DNA of 44,947 bases from Kalymmatonema hyalinum WJT4-NPBG1. Lineage in GTDB: Bacteria; Cyanobacteriota; Cyanobacteriia; Cyanobacteriales; Nostocaceae. Both the position numbers and the translations under genes were made by a program. The notes under the pieces are model-generated. The model searched no databases. It worked only from the letters and a program-made list of their open reading frames with translations, and was not told the DNA's origin. The DNA is taken from positions 1 to 44,947 of the forward strand of contig JAHHIB010000073.1 of NCBI GenBank assembly GCA_019359075.1, in the 5' to 3' direction. Shown here piece by piece: positions 18,178-26,215 of the stretch. Numbering within the stretch: the first letter of the stretch is position 1; each line of letters opens with the position of its first letter.

Positions 18178-18507
18178 TTAAGACACGGCAGCCAGAGATG
18201 CCAACGCATCAGGAATTTCAGGTGAAGGAGCTTGAAATTCGCCTGTTAGGACGTACTCCAATCGAAGTTTCAACCAGGTAATAAATTGGGGATTGGTGGA
18301 AATAATCGCCACTGCTGGTTGAGGACACTTCGCCTTAACTTCTGCCATTTGAGGTGCTTCCAAAAAAGCTGGCTGCTTAACCACCCAAAAATCAATTTCT
18401 TTTTCTTGTTCGTGATAGTGACGGGTGCGTTCCTTGAGAACTTCCTCCATCGGTTCTTCTTCAAGAAGAAAGCGTTGAGAAGCCAAAACGTAATAGTATG
18501 TTTGCAT
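18178..18507 (-). CDS. ycf54: Ycf54 family subunit of Mg-protoporphyrin monomethylester cyclase
   Basis: A protein of about 109 residues that matches Ycf54 (DUF2488) throughout: YYYVLASQRFLLEEEPMEEV, EKEIDFWVVKQPAFLEAP, PQPAVAIISTNPQFITWLKL and LEYVLTGEF. Ycf54 binds AcsF (CycI) and is needed for the oxygen-dependent cyclase that makes the isocyclic ring of chlorophyll. I chose the inner ATG because AGGAAG precedes it by 3-4 nt and conservation starts there; the longer frame adds 17 residues unlike the family. acsF itself is not in the window. Confidence 0.93.
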   Translation of the reverse strand: MQTYYYVLASQRFLLEEEPMEEVLKERTRHYHEQEKEIDFWVVKQPAFLEAPQMAEVKAKCPQPAVAIISTNPQFITWLKLRLEYVLTGEFQAPSPEIPDALASLAAVS

Positions 18508-18587
18508 TTTCTTCCTTTGCTTGCTAATCAATAATGATAAGGGTACAGTGCTGCTCACTGTACCTCTATCATCTCAGTGAACTTGAA

Positions 18588-19361
18588 TCACTTGATCAAA
18601 GCACTCAAGGGACAACGACTCGCTTGCAGTTCGCCAGTTGCTTGTTTTTCTCTTGCTCCCCAAAGTCGCCTGACAAAACCCCAAAAACTTCTTTGCTGTT
18701 CACCAGTTCCTTTTTTTGCACCAGTTGTCAGCTTTTTAAGAAACAGGCTGTTGTCGAAGTAGTGTTCTATGGAAAGAACTCTCAAATCATCACTCACACG
18801 CGCCACGCTCATACCAACTATCTCCACCCTCTCTCCTGTAGGTGCATAGTCTTTGTATGAACCGTTGAAAGTTCCCCAATGCCGCCATTTGAATGTAACA
18901 TTTGGTGGACCTGAGTAAACCTCAAGCACTTCCCACAAAAATCCTTTGGGAAATGCTGTATGGAAGAGATTGGCTGATGATTCAAAATCTTCCTCGGAAG
19001 CCTTGTAATCTTCAGTATCGCCGATAAATAAGTTGTAAGTGCCTGCCTCTACCACATCTGATGCTGTGTACTGAGGACCACCATTACTACTCATGCGAAA
19101 CTGTTCGTTCACAACTGACAACCACTCAGAAGGGTTGGTTTTGAACGATGCTTCCATCTCAAAGGTTCTGACTAAGTTTTGGACAAGAGCCTCTAATGAA
19201 CCTTCAAGATGGTTATGTGTACTTTCCTTTGCAAGATTTTCTTTTGAGCGGGTATAGTCTGGAGGCTCGCCATAGCGCCATTCGGCATCGCGACTATGTG
19301 CAATAACTGTGTCTCTACCCTGTACCCAAAGTGGAACATTGTTGGATTGTGCTGCGCTCAT
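18588..19361 (-). CDS. Plant-type pathogen-related protein homologue (SnoaL-like)
   Basis: A 257-residue protein similar to plant pathogen-related proteins, which are of the NTF2/SnoaL-like alpha+beta type. The recognisable blocks are VQGRDTVIAHSRDAEWRYGE, a helix EALVQNLVRTFEMEASFK, NPSEWLSVVNEQFRMSSNGG, FLWEVLEVYSGPP followed by FKWRHWG, and a closing strand VARVSDDLRVLSIEHYFD. The last 45 residues are basic and unconserved. The biochemical role is unknown; the fold often binds small hydrophobic ligands. It lies upstream of ycf54 on the same strand, with an 80-bp gap. Confidence 0.75.
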   Translation of the reverse strand: MSAAQSNNVPLWVQGRDTVIAHSRDAEWRYGEPPDYTRSKENLAKESTHNHLEGSLEALVQNLVRTFEMEASFKTNPSEWLSVVNEQFRMSSNGGPQYTASDVVEAGTYNLFIGDTEDYKASEEDFESSANLFHTAFPKGFLWEVLEVYSGPPNVTFKWRHWGTFNGSYKDYAPTGERVEIVGMSVARVSDDLRVLSIEHYFDNSLFLKKLTTGAKKGTGEQQRSFWGFVRRLWGAREKQATGELQASRCPLSALIK

Positions 19362-19459
19362 AAAAGTCTTTGTTTAAGATGTAAGTTTTGGTATCTGAAA
19401 ATACAAAACACTTTCTAGATTTACGCAGTCGAACCCCAAAATTGTCTTTGCAGTTGCCC

Positions 19460-20182
19460 TTACAGTAGCCCTCGCATCGCTTGCTTCATTTCGCGGACTG
19501 CTCTTTCCATCCCCACTAAAGCTGCCCGACTGACGATGGTATGCCCGATGTTCAGTTCTTCCATACCTGGAATGCCAGCCACGCGATAGACGTTCCAGTA
19601 GGTGAGTCCATGACCGGCATTGACTCGCAATCCTGCTTGAATCGCTTGCTCACACCCTTCGTCTAGCAAGGCTAATTCCTGGTCGCGACTAATTTCATCC
19701 TTAGCCTCAGCATATCGTCCAGTATGCAGTTCAATAAATTGTGCCTGCACCTTGACAGATGCTTCAATTTGTGCTGGTACGGCATCGATAAACAGACTCA
19801 CTGGAATGCCAGCGCTTTGCAATTTATCAACTACCTCTGCCATTCTATCAATTTGACCGACGATATCCAGCCCGCCTTCTGTGGTGACTTCTTCGCGCTT
19901 TTCGGGTACTAAAGTCACATAATCGGGTTTGATGTCGAGGGCGATCGCCACCATTTCATCAGTCGCTGCCATTTCTAAATTGAGGTGCGATCGTACCGTT
20001 TGCCGCAACAGGCGCACATCTCGTTCTTGAATATGTCGCCTATCTTCTCGCAGATGCACAGTAATGCCATCTGCACCTGCTAATTCTGCCAGTACCGCCG
20101 CTGCCACGGGATCTGGTTCCACCGTCCGCCGCGCTTGCCGGATAGTGGCAATGTGGTCAATATTTACACCAAGTGTCGGCAC
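19460..20182 (-). CDS. pdxJ: Pyridoxine 5'-phosphate synthase PdxJ
   Basis: A TIM-barrel enzyme that condenses deoxyxylulose 5-phosphate with 3-amino-2-oxopropyl phosphate in the DXP-dependent vitamin B6 pathway. Family blocks are intact: [72 protein letters not shown] and VNAGHGL. I place the start at GTG 20182: AAGGAG lies 9 nt upstream and the resulting 240 residues fit the family, whereas an upstream ATG at 20260 would add an unconserved tail that overlaps this Shine-Dalgarno. A second, truncated copy of this 5' end lies at 22577-22715. Confidence 0.95.
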   Translation of the reverse strand: MPTLGVNIDHIATIRQARRTVEPDPVAAAVLAELAGADGITVHLREDRRHIQERDVRLLRQTVRSHLNLEMAATDEMVAIALDIKPDYVTLVPEKREEVTTEGGLDIVGQIDRMAEVVDKLQSAGIPVSLFIDAVPAQIEASVKVQAQFIELHTGRYAEAKDEISRDQELALLDEGCEQAIQAGLRVNAGHGLTYWNVYRVAGIPGMEELNIGHTIVSRAALVGMERAVREMKQAMRGLL

Positions 20183-20279
20183 CCCTACTATCTCCTTATC
20201 CACACTCTCAGGTCTTGATTTTACAGGAAATATGGGTTGTGGGGTGAGTGTGTGGGGCATAGTGGATGTAATAGCCAGT

Positions 20280-20630
20280 TTATCTCTTTAAAAATTCCAC
20301 ATTGTTGTGTATTTCTGCACTGGACTTTGTCGCAATCAGTTCCAGCAGTTGTCGCATCTGGTCGCCAATTGAGTAACGCTGTTGAGAGGCAAGGATGATT
20401 CCAGCATGGCTTTTACCTTCGGTTAAATACCTTGTATGCAAACGATAGAAGTCTCCTCTGTTAAAAGAGTACAAAACGCGCCCTTGGGTCGTTGCATAGT
20501 CGAGGTGGTCAGCATCACTACGCCCAAGCATTCCAGCATCAGCAGCCGTGATCACATCTACTCCCCGTGCCCGAAGTGCAGTGACTAGATCCCGATCCAT
20601 AGAGTCTTCATCTAGATAGAGTGGGATCAT
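20280..20630 (-). CDS. DUF5615 PIN-like toxin
   Basis: A 116-residue protein of the DUF5615 (Mut7-C-like PIN) family. It opens with [20 protein letters not shown], the family's first acidic motif, then [20 protein letters not shown] and [14 protein letters not shown], which carries the second Asp. It overlaps the upstream DUF433 gene by 4 nt (ATGA), the usual arrangement of this toxin-antitoxin type. The predicted role is RNA cleavage when the antitoxin is lost. It lies immediately upstream of pdxJ on the same strand. Confidence 0.88.
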   Translation of the reverse strand: MIPLYLDEDSMDRDLVTALRARGVDVITAADAGMLGRSDADHLDYATTQGRVLYSFNRGDFYRLHTRYLTEGKSHAGIILASQQRYSIGDQMRQLLELIATKSSAEIHNNVEFLKR

Positions 20631-20935
20631 GCTTGCTCGGAAAGTTGCGATTCGCGATGCTGTTGTTCAAACAATTTTGCCTCAGCTTCTTCTGCAGCAA
20701 TATCTGCTTCTATTTCCTCGCGGTTCGCATGGTAATAGGTAAGTGCAGCATAAATCTGCGCCAAAGTCAACGTCGGATGCCCAATTCGATTGAGGATTTC
20801 TTCTGGAGTGAGACCTAGCTTATACCAAATGACGATGCGACGTACAGTTAGTCCTGTTCCAGCAATAATCGGTCTACTACCCCGAATTTCAGGGGAGCGG
20901 GTAATTAGAGTACCAATATCAATCGTCGTCGTCAT
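20627..20935 (-). CDS. DUF433 antitoxin
   Basis: A 102-residue DUF433 protein, the usual antitoxin partner of DUF5615. A winged/HTH region reads GSRPIIAGTGLTVRRIVIWY, LGLTPEEILNRIGHPTLTLA, QIYAALTYYHANREEIE. The C-terminal 25 residues are Glu-rich and probably the toxin-binding tail. The stop overlaps the toxin start, so the two are translationally coupled. The promoter lies next to the right end of the tnpB element. Confidence 0.88.
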   Translation of the reverse strand: MTTTIDIGTLITRSPEIRGSRPIIAGTGLTVRRIVIWYKLGLTPEEILNRIGHPTLTLAQIYAALTYYHANREEIEADIAAEEAEAKLFEQQHRESQLSEQA

Positions 20936-20960
20936 GTTAGTTTTGTCCCATGTTTACGAT

Positions 20961-21130
20961 TTGACGTACTCCCCGGCATAAATGCACGGGGATTCTCGAA
21001 GGATGTTACGAGGCGGGAACACCAGATACCTGCGGCGGGAAACCCGTCCGCAGTACTGGCTCCTGAAGTCGCGCCTCTCCACCTTTCTTCCTGCTTCGTT
21101 GACTCTTAACTAGACGGTTTCCCGTCCCCG
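20961..21130 (-). ncRNA. Candidate TnpB omegaRNA (reRNA) at the right end
   Basis: TnpB guide RNAs begin within the 3' part of tnpB and run through the right end, taking their guide from the flank. The segment here ends in the conserved right-end hairpin and GTACGTCAA. The guide would then begin ATCGTAAACATGGG, within the antitoxin's upstream region. This is by analogy with the ISDra2-type system; the 5' limit is a guess. Confidence 0.4.
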
Positions 21131-22369
21131 CTAGACCGTCTCCACAGGCATTTTCTTCCAGGCTGCGACAAGAGCCCAGAGATCCCCTTCGGGTTCGCAG
21201 TCGCCTGCGGAGGGAAACCCTCCTGCAGCGCTGTCTCACCACGATTGCGGATCACTTGAGCGGCGGCTACATCTCGGTGAGTGGTGTAACCGCATTCAGG
21301 ACAGGAATGAACCCTGTCCTTTAATTCCTTTTTCCCAGTGTGGGTATCACATTGTGGACAGACTTGGGAGGTGTAGTCTTTGTTCACCTTTTCAAAGTAC
21401 ACTCCACGCTTGGAGCATGCCCATTTCAGGATTTCGATAAATTGCCCAAATCCTGCGTCTAAAGTATGCTTACCCAACATGCCTTTAGCCCACGTCCGGA
21501 AATCAACGTCTTCAACAAACATCATTCCAGCATCATCGCAAAGCTTATGGGCTAATTTAAACTGCCAGTCTTTACGAGTATCGGCAATGCGTTGATGAAG
21601 TCGTGCAATCTTTCGATTTAGTTTATGGCGATTGCTTGACCCTTTGTGTTTATGCTTCAATCTGCGTTGTAGCAATTTCAGCTTACGGTGCAGTACTTGA
21701 AGAAATCGAGGGCGTTCAATCAACACACCATCGGAGGTTGCAACAAACTTGTCTAAACCTAAATCCAGTCCAAGTGGATGACCAGATGGTACTGGTGAAG
21801 GCACTAACACATCGCATTCCAGCGTCAACATCACGAAGTATCCCGAAGCCTTGCGAACTATCCGGGCTTGTTTCACAACAAACCCATCAGGTATTTCACG
21901 AGACTTGATATACTCTAGCCACCCCAACTGCGGCAACTTGATTTGGTTGCCTCTCAAGAACTGAGACTTCCCTAATTGAGGATAAACAATCATACCGCAT
22001 TCTGTATCGATTCTTGAAGCGAGGAAATCCCATTCCTTTACGCTTCATATCGATAAATGCGGTCTCTAGTTTTCTCAATACTTGCTGCAACACTTGAGCA
22101 TTGACTGTTTTAAGTTCTGGATACTGCTCTTTTGCTAAAGTTAAAGATTTGGCTTGAGCGTTATAGTTCGGATATGGCTGCGAAGCTGGAATAATATATT
22201 CGGATGTTAATGAGCAAGCGTTAACTTGACATGAGCGAGATTTTAGCCAGTCTTTGCGCTCACGAAGAGCAAAATTCCAAACTTTGCGACACACATCCAA
22301 AGTGTGTTCAATAATTTGAATTTGCTCTTTTGTGGGCTTTGCTTTGTACTCGTAAGTTAAAGTTAACAC
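21106..22369 (-). pseudogene. tnpB: tnpB with a single-base frameshift
   Basis: The RNA-guided nuclease TnpB is split into two overlapping frames. The N-terminal part (start GTG with GGAGGT 9 nt upstream) runs through TYEYKAKPTKEQ and FPRFKNRYRMR; reading must then move by one base within GCGGTATGATTG (about 21990) to continue as IVYPQLGKSQFLRGNQIKLP. In the rest all RuvC residues are present: Asp in GLDLGLD, Glu in MFVEDVDF and Asp in HRDVAAAQV, with both Cys pairs of the zinc ribbon (CPQC, CPECGY). One extra T thus separates it from an intact gene; it may be recently inactivated, or be a sequencing error. Confidence 0.85.
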
Positions 22370-22576
22370 TTGCTTATTACCTCCTACAAAAATATAGCAT
22401 TTTTTGTAGAAAATCATGAAAAAAAAGAAACAAAGGGTTAAAACCCTTTGTGTCGGGTTTCATCCCCTCTCTGTTCGCGTAGCGTGCCGCAGGCATAGAG
22501 GAGGGGTTCTCACCCTCCCATCATGTTTTGATAGTTACAAGCTTTATCTTTCTACACACCTAGTTTTTCCATTACT

Positions 22577-22715
22577 GCTGCCACGGGATCTGGTTCCACC
22601 GTCCGCCGCGCTTGCCGGATAGTGGCAATATGGTCAATATTTACACCAAATGTTGGCACCCCTATTGTCTCCTTATCCACACTCTCAGGTCTCAGGTCTT
22701 GATTTTACAGGAAAT
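22577..22715 (-). pseudogene. Duplicated 5' fragment of pdxJ
   Basis: About 130 bp repeats the start of pdxJ (20104-20232) with only a handful of differences, including the AAGGAG Shine-Dalgarno, the GTG start and about 27 codons. It also has a 7-bp internal duplication (CAGGTCT). The copy stops abruptly on the tnpB side. It marks a rearrangement that now leaves the toxin-antitoxin pair and the tnpB element between the two copies. Confidence 0.85.
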
Positions 22716-22947
22716 GGTGGGGGCACTGTCAGGGTAAACGCATCTAATTTTGTGAAGAGTACAGAGGACTTACTGGTATAACATGAATAGATAAAGAGAC
22801 TATAAATATATAAATAGGATGCGTAGCCTTTGAGTACAAGATCCAATTCGCGGTGTTGGTGCGTTACGGCTTCGCCTAACTCACCCGAAGCTATCTTCAA
22901 TTTGTTTTCGCCTACCTACTTAAATACAAAATCGGGTAAGTGACAAA
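22716..22947. other. Intergenic region upstream of the cupin gene
   Basis: No gene seen. It is AT-rich at 22780-22830. GGGGCACTGTCAGGGTAAAC at 22723-22742 looks like an insertion-sequence end, but no partner end or transposase is near. Confidence 0.4.
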
Positions 22948-23601
22948 ATGAACCCAATTTCAAGTATTCATAACGAGATTGAAAAAATCGTACGTTCTAT
23001 CGTTGGAGATATAAGCAAGGATAGATTGAGAGATTTTATTCACCAACATTGGGACAAGGGAGAATTTTTCTTTAATGTGGATGAATCCTTACACTCCAGC
23101 ATTGAACTCATTAATACTTTAGATCAAGATAAGCAATTTGAAACAGTCCCTTTTTATTCACCACATCAAGTACCTTCGACATCAACTCTAGTATACGAGA
23201 AAGAGTTTGCGGCAAGGCTTGTTCATGACTCGGCTGACGAAAAATCTAAATACATGAAATTTAGTGAATATAATATTGAGCCGCATTACCATGAAGTTGA
23301 TTCAATTATTATTGCTACGTCTAAATGTCAATCAAGGAGTGCAGAATTTATGATTCATGACTCAAGATTAGGATCTGACGCTGTTGTTAGAATACCTTTT
23401 GATTTTGGTAGTGTCGTTTGCTTTCCTCGTGGTGTGAATCACACTTTTATCCCATCAGATATAGGACTTTCGACACTAGGTATAACTGACCGTTATATTC
23501 GACCAGATACTAATGGTTTCTCTCACCCAGCAACATACAATTTTGATGATGCAGTAGTCATGTCTTATCGTGATTACCAAAACCTGATGCAGGCGAAATA
23601 A
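22948..23601 (+). CDS. Cupin-fold protein of unknown function
   Basis: A 217-residue protein whose second half has the two cupin motifs. Motif 1 is around H113 and H115 (IEPHYHEVDSIIIAT); motif 2 is FDFGSVVCFPRGVNHTF with H165, giving a probable three-His metal site. The N-terminal 100 residues are helical and unrecognised. The closest general type is a small-molecule-binding or oxygenase-like cupin. It stands alone, between the pdxJ fragment and the convergent TIR gene, in a region of mobile DNA, and its AT-rich codon use differs from the housekeeping genes; horizontal acquisition is plausible. Confidence 0.65.
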   Translation: MNPISSIHNEIEKIVRSIVGDISKDRLRDFIHQHWDKGEFFFNVDESLHSSIELINTLDQDKQFETVPFYSPHQVPSTSTLVYEKEFAARLVHDSADEKSKYMKFSEYNIEPHYHEVDSIIIATSKCQSRSAEFMIHDSRLGSDAVVRIPFDFGSVVCFPRGVNHTFIPSDIGLSTLGITDRYIRPDTNGFSHPATYNFDDAVVMSYRDYQNLMQAK

Positions 23602-23858
23602 CTCTTACACCAAAACATAAAGTTTATTTGAAAAATCAAGAGAAGCTGCGGATTACGGTTCAAAGGAGCTTAATTTTCTTGCTTCCAGTTTGATTTAATT
23701 CAGGGGTGCTTTGCTTTTTATTTGTACCCCCTGAACGGTTAGGCACAAGAAAAAAAATGCCCAACCTTGTCCCAGCCCTTCGGGCGCTTGACGACCTCCA
23801 CGCGCCAACTACACCAACTAGTTATTGAAGATTGGGGATTTTTTTATTTGGAGCTCCT
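23602..23858. other. Intergenic space between convergent cupin and TIR genes
   Basis: No gene seen. It contains short GC-rich palindromic scraps (AGCCCTTCGGGCGCT near 23776) that could end transcription from either side. Confidence 0.4.
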
Positions 23859-25466
23859 TTACATATTGTCATTAATGCTCTCTCTCTTAATACATACGTA
23901 TTTAATGTTACACATATTTACGCAGTGGCTATTCCTGGGAAATTCAATAACTACTGCAAATGGATCATTAGGCTTTAATAAGCGCCCTTTTTCACGTCTT
24001 AATCGGTCATAAATAACGTCAATGTATTTGTAAAGATACTCTCCAAGCATCTCAGTGGCTTCTTTTGTGATGCCGCCGCAAACGATTATGTTTTCTTTAT
24101 TATGTCTCAATTTCGCGAATAAGGCATACTCAAACGGATCGTTTTCTTTATCGTCTCTCACAGCATACCATTGGTCACGTGGAAATAGTTTATCGTCATC
24201 ATCAAATTTCCCAATTTCAATCACAAAGCAATTGTAGCCGTCTTTGGTAACTGTCTTAAGATCAAAATATTTTGTTGGATTATTTTTAGAAATACTCTCA
24301 TTATCAAGTACGGAGCTTGAAAGCCCTATTACAATATTAACATCCGCTTTTTTCTCATTGAAAGAAAATTCTATATCCTTCTTCCAAGAGGGCGTCCTAA
24401 GCTTGTGCTCCTCAAATAACTTTATTATGTTTGTCTGAATCCCGGTATCCTCGAAACATGGAAGTTTAGCATCTTCTTGGTGAAGGTTTTCTGTTGCTGC
24501 TGCTTTGAGGCCTTTAACTTGAGGCGGATTCTCTGTATCTTTTTTTTCGATAGAATATACTGGTTTTTCGATAGAATATACTGGAATCCATATTAGACTA
24601 GAACTCTCTTTAGACTTGTAACCAAAAATTGTCGACACCATGTTGCTTGGTTTTAAATTTGGTTTCTTTCCTGTAAGCGCGAACCATAACTTGTCAAGAT
24701 TGCCATCATCCTCGTTCAAATCAACAGGAAATTCCAAGTAGGGAGTGAGGAAGTGGGGAAAGTTATTTCTTCCTCTCACAGACTCTGGGGAAGCACCTTC
24801 CAAATACACAAATATAAAACGGTCTGTATCTTCTTGGTTTCGTATATCGTAATACTCTTTTAAGAAGGTTTGTTGATCCTCCCAGGGCCCTGTGCCATCC
24901 GGATTAATAAAAAGCACGATTGCCTTAGTTTTCTTTATGCACGCCAGCTTAGCTTTTTGCCAGTTCGTACCAGGCGTCAGATCCAACCCTACGCAGATCT
25001 CTATCTTATTATCTTCGTCCTCATAATTTTCCTTCAGCTGTTTCACGATCTCTTCAACTTGATTTTTAGAGAACTTCTTGGTTTTTTTATATAATTTGGG
25101 TTCTGTAAATAAAAAGAAAAATTCTGGGACAGATAGTAGGTTTGTAGTTGTATTTGCTAAAGAACTATCCTCCTCTTCTGGCTCGACCAAGTCTTTCTCT
25201 TCAGGCCATTCTACATTATATCCGTTAGCAAGTCCTTGGTACCTTTGGCACAGCCCTTTAAACAGATCTGGATCAACTGGTAGTCCTTTCGTAAACTTGC
25301 TTACAGTTTGGCGATCACACTCAGGCTTACATTCCTTTCCGATGTCCCCCTGGCTGTACTTCGCCTTGCTGGACTTCATGTTATCCCGGATTTCCTTGCA
25401 TCTTTCTTGTCCCAAACGCGATAATTTCAATTTTTTATCCTTTGAAGAATTCAAATTTCTAGACAT
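23859..25466 (-). CDS. HTH-TIR-Rossmann-like protein, candidate conflict/immune effector
   Basis: This protein of about 535 residues has three parts. Residues about 15-90 form a helix-turn-helix domain (YSQGDIGKE, CDRQTVSKFTKGLPVDPDLF) like the N-terminal HTH of cyanobacterial vWA-MoxR/WD40 conflict proteins. Residues about 115-265 look like a TIR domain of the bacterial effector type: FFFLFTEP, ICVGLDLTPGTNWQKA, AIVLFINPDGTGPWEDQQTF, RFIFVYLEGAS, PYLEFPVDL. At the expected catalytic Glu after PW the sequence reads EDQQ, so NADase competence is open. Residues about 340-490 form a second alpha/beta domain (VNIVIGLSSSVLDN, ENIIVCGGITKEATEML). The ATG at 25466 fits the domain edge better than the GTG at 25526. 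Codon use is AT-rich, unlike the neighbours. Confidence 0.65.
   Translation of the reverse strand: MSRNLNSSKDKKLKLSRLGQERCKEIRDNMKSSKAKYSQGDIGKECKPECDRQTVSKFTKGLPVDPDLFKGLCQRYQGLANGYNVEWPEEKDLVEPEEEDSSLANTTTNLLSVPEFFFLFTEPKLYKKTKKFSKNQVEEIVKQLKENYEDEDNKIEICVGLDLTPGTNWQKAKLACIKKTKAIVLFINPDGTGPWEDQQTFLKEYYDIRNQEDTDRFIFVYLEGASPESVRGRNNFPHFLTPYLEFPVDLNEDDGNLDKLWFALTGKKPNLKPSNMVSTIFGYKSKESSSLIWIPVYSIEKPVYSIEKKDTENPPQVKGLKAAATENLHQEDAKLPCFEDTGIQTNIIKLFEEHKLRTPSWKKDIEFSFNEKKADVNIVIGLSSSVLDNESISKNNPTKYFDLKTVTKDGYNCFVIEIGKFDDDDKLFPRDQWYAVRDDKENDPFEYALFAKLRHNKENIIVCGGITKEATEMLGEYLYKYIDVIYDRLRREKGRLLKPNDPFAVVIEFPRNSHCVNMCNIKYVCIKRESINDNM
24543..24584 (-). repeat. In-frame 21-bp tandem duplication inside the TIR gene
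   Basis: The 21-bp unit, encoding PVYSIEK, occurs twice head-to-tail in the linker between the TIR and C-terminal domains. It keeps the frame, so it only lengthens the linker. Confidence 0.85.
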
Positions 25467-25698
25467 AATTTTTACGGCAAAAAATTTAACAACAATTGAC
25501 CACTGATTTTTGTGACGGGAGAACACAGAACACTGCAGCCATATAGGAACTCAGGAGAAACCTGGGGGTTCTAGGGTCGGTTGGTTAGTTTCATTACTTT
25601 CGACTAGGATTCATTTTCTAACAAAAAGCTTACAATACAGTATCTGTTATACAATCTTAGGCTTTTTTTTGGAAAACTGTAACAATATTTGAGAAACT

Positions 25699-25840
25699 AT
25701 CATTATTATATAATGGTTTTTGTGAAATGTAGAAAATGTAAATAACATCGTTTACGGTATTAACATTTTTAACATTGTGTTTTACAATTTTTACATGGCA
25801 GTAACAACATCTAAACTTGTATTAACAGTTTATACATGAA
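25699..25840. promoter_or_regulatory. Cluster of TTAACA/TTTACA words, possible operator array
   Basis: Within about 140 bp the words GTAACA, ATGTAAA, GTTTAC, ATTAACA, TTTAACA, TTTTACA, TTTTACA, GTAACA, ATTAACA and TTATACA follow each other at roughly 8-15 bp spacing, in both orientations. This is denser than the AT content alone would suggest. It lies about 230 bp upstream of the HTH-TIR gene, so it may bind that protein's own HTH or another regulator. No footprint evidence; inference. Confidence 0.35.
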
Positions 25841-25898
25841 CTTTTATGTACACGTACTTAGCTTGCTCAAAAAGATATTAAAATTTAGTGACGTTGGA

Positions 25899-26001
25899 TA
25901 AGTAAGTACGCGAGAAAAAATCAAACTATGTAAAGAAAAGTAAGCTTGAAAACTAGCTCGTAGTAGGCGCTTTAGCGCTAAAGCGCTTACTACATTCCTT
26001 T
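25899..26001 (+). repeat. Direct repeat copy 1 (about 105 bp, with large palindrome)
   Basis: It shares about 90% of bases with 28242-28346 in the same orientation. The conserved end is an almost perfect inverted repeat centred on TTTAGCGCTAAA and flanked by GTAGTA and TACTAC. The second copy runs straight into a broken tnpB, so this may be a solo left end of the same element family. Confidence 0.8.
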
Positions 26002-26215
26002 AATTATTTACACTGACCTACTTAGATCCCAAAACTGTCGTGCTGAGCGAAACGGTAGTGAAACGAAGAATCCCAGATGCTTCGTTGCGCTGAGTCCCAA
26101 GGGGACACGCTACGCGTTGGCGAAGCCTGCGCTTTGCGCTTACGCTCCACTCAGAATGACGGCCACCTACGAACTTATGAAAAATTGTGCTTGGAATCTG
26201 TTTGAAAAAAAAATC

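Larger units (their letters stand above)
20961..22534 (-). mobile_element. IS200/IS605-type element carrying tnpB only
   Basis: Ends are set by comparison with the miniature copy at 43929-44296. The right end reads (minus strand) GAATCCCCG, loop, CGGGGAGTACGTCAA; the left end starts near CTATCAAAACAT and has a hairpin CAAAGGGTT-AA-AACCCTTTG. There are no terminal inverted repeats or target duplications, as expected of this single-strand transposon class. No tnpA is present, so movement would need TnpA in trans. A duplicated pdxJ fragment lies just beyond the left end. Confidence 0.8.
25527..26116. other. AT-rich region upstream of the TIR gene
   Basis: No gene. It contains a cluster of TTAACA/TTTACA-type words (25699-25840), then a copy of a ~105-bp repeat with a large palindrome (25899-26001), then a dispersed GC-rich repeat reading CTGAGCGAAACGG through GCGCTTACGCTCC (26041-26150) of the sort common in these genomes. 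Confidence 0.5.

Noticed and set aside
21106-22369. Programmed frameshift in tnpB
   Set aside because: No slippery heptamer or downstream pseudoknot seen near 21990, and TnpB is not known to use one; a simple indel is more likely.
22723-22742. Possible insertion-sequence end GGGGCACTGTCAGGGTAAAC
   Set aside because: No partner inverted repeat or transposase within reach; kept only as a note in the intergenic entry.
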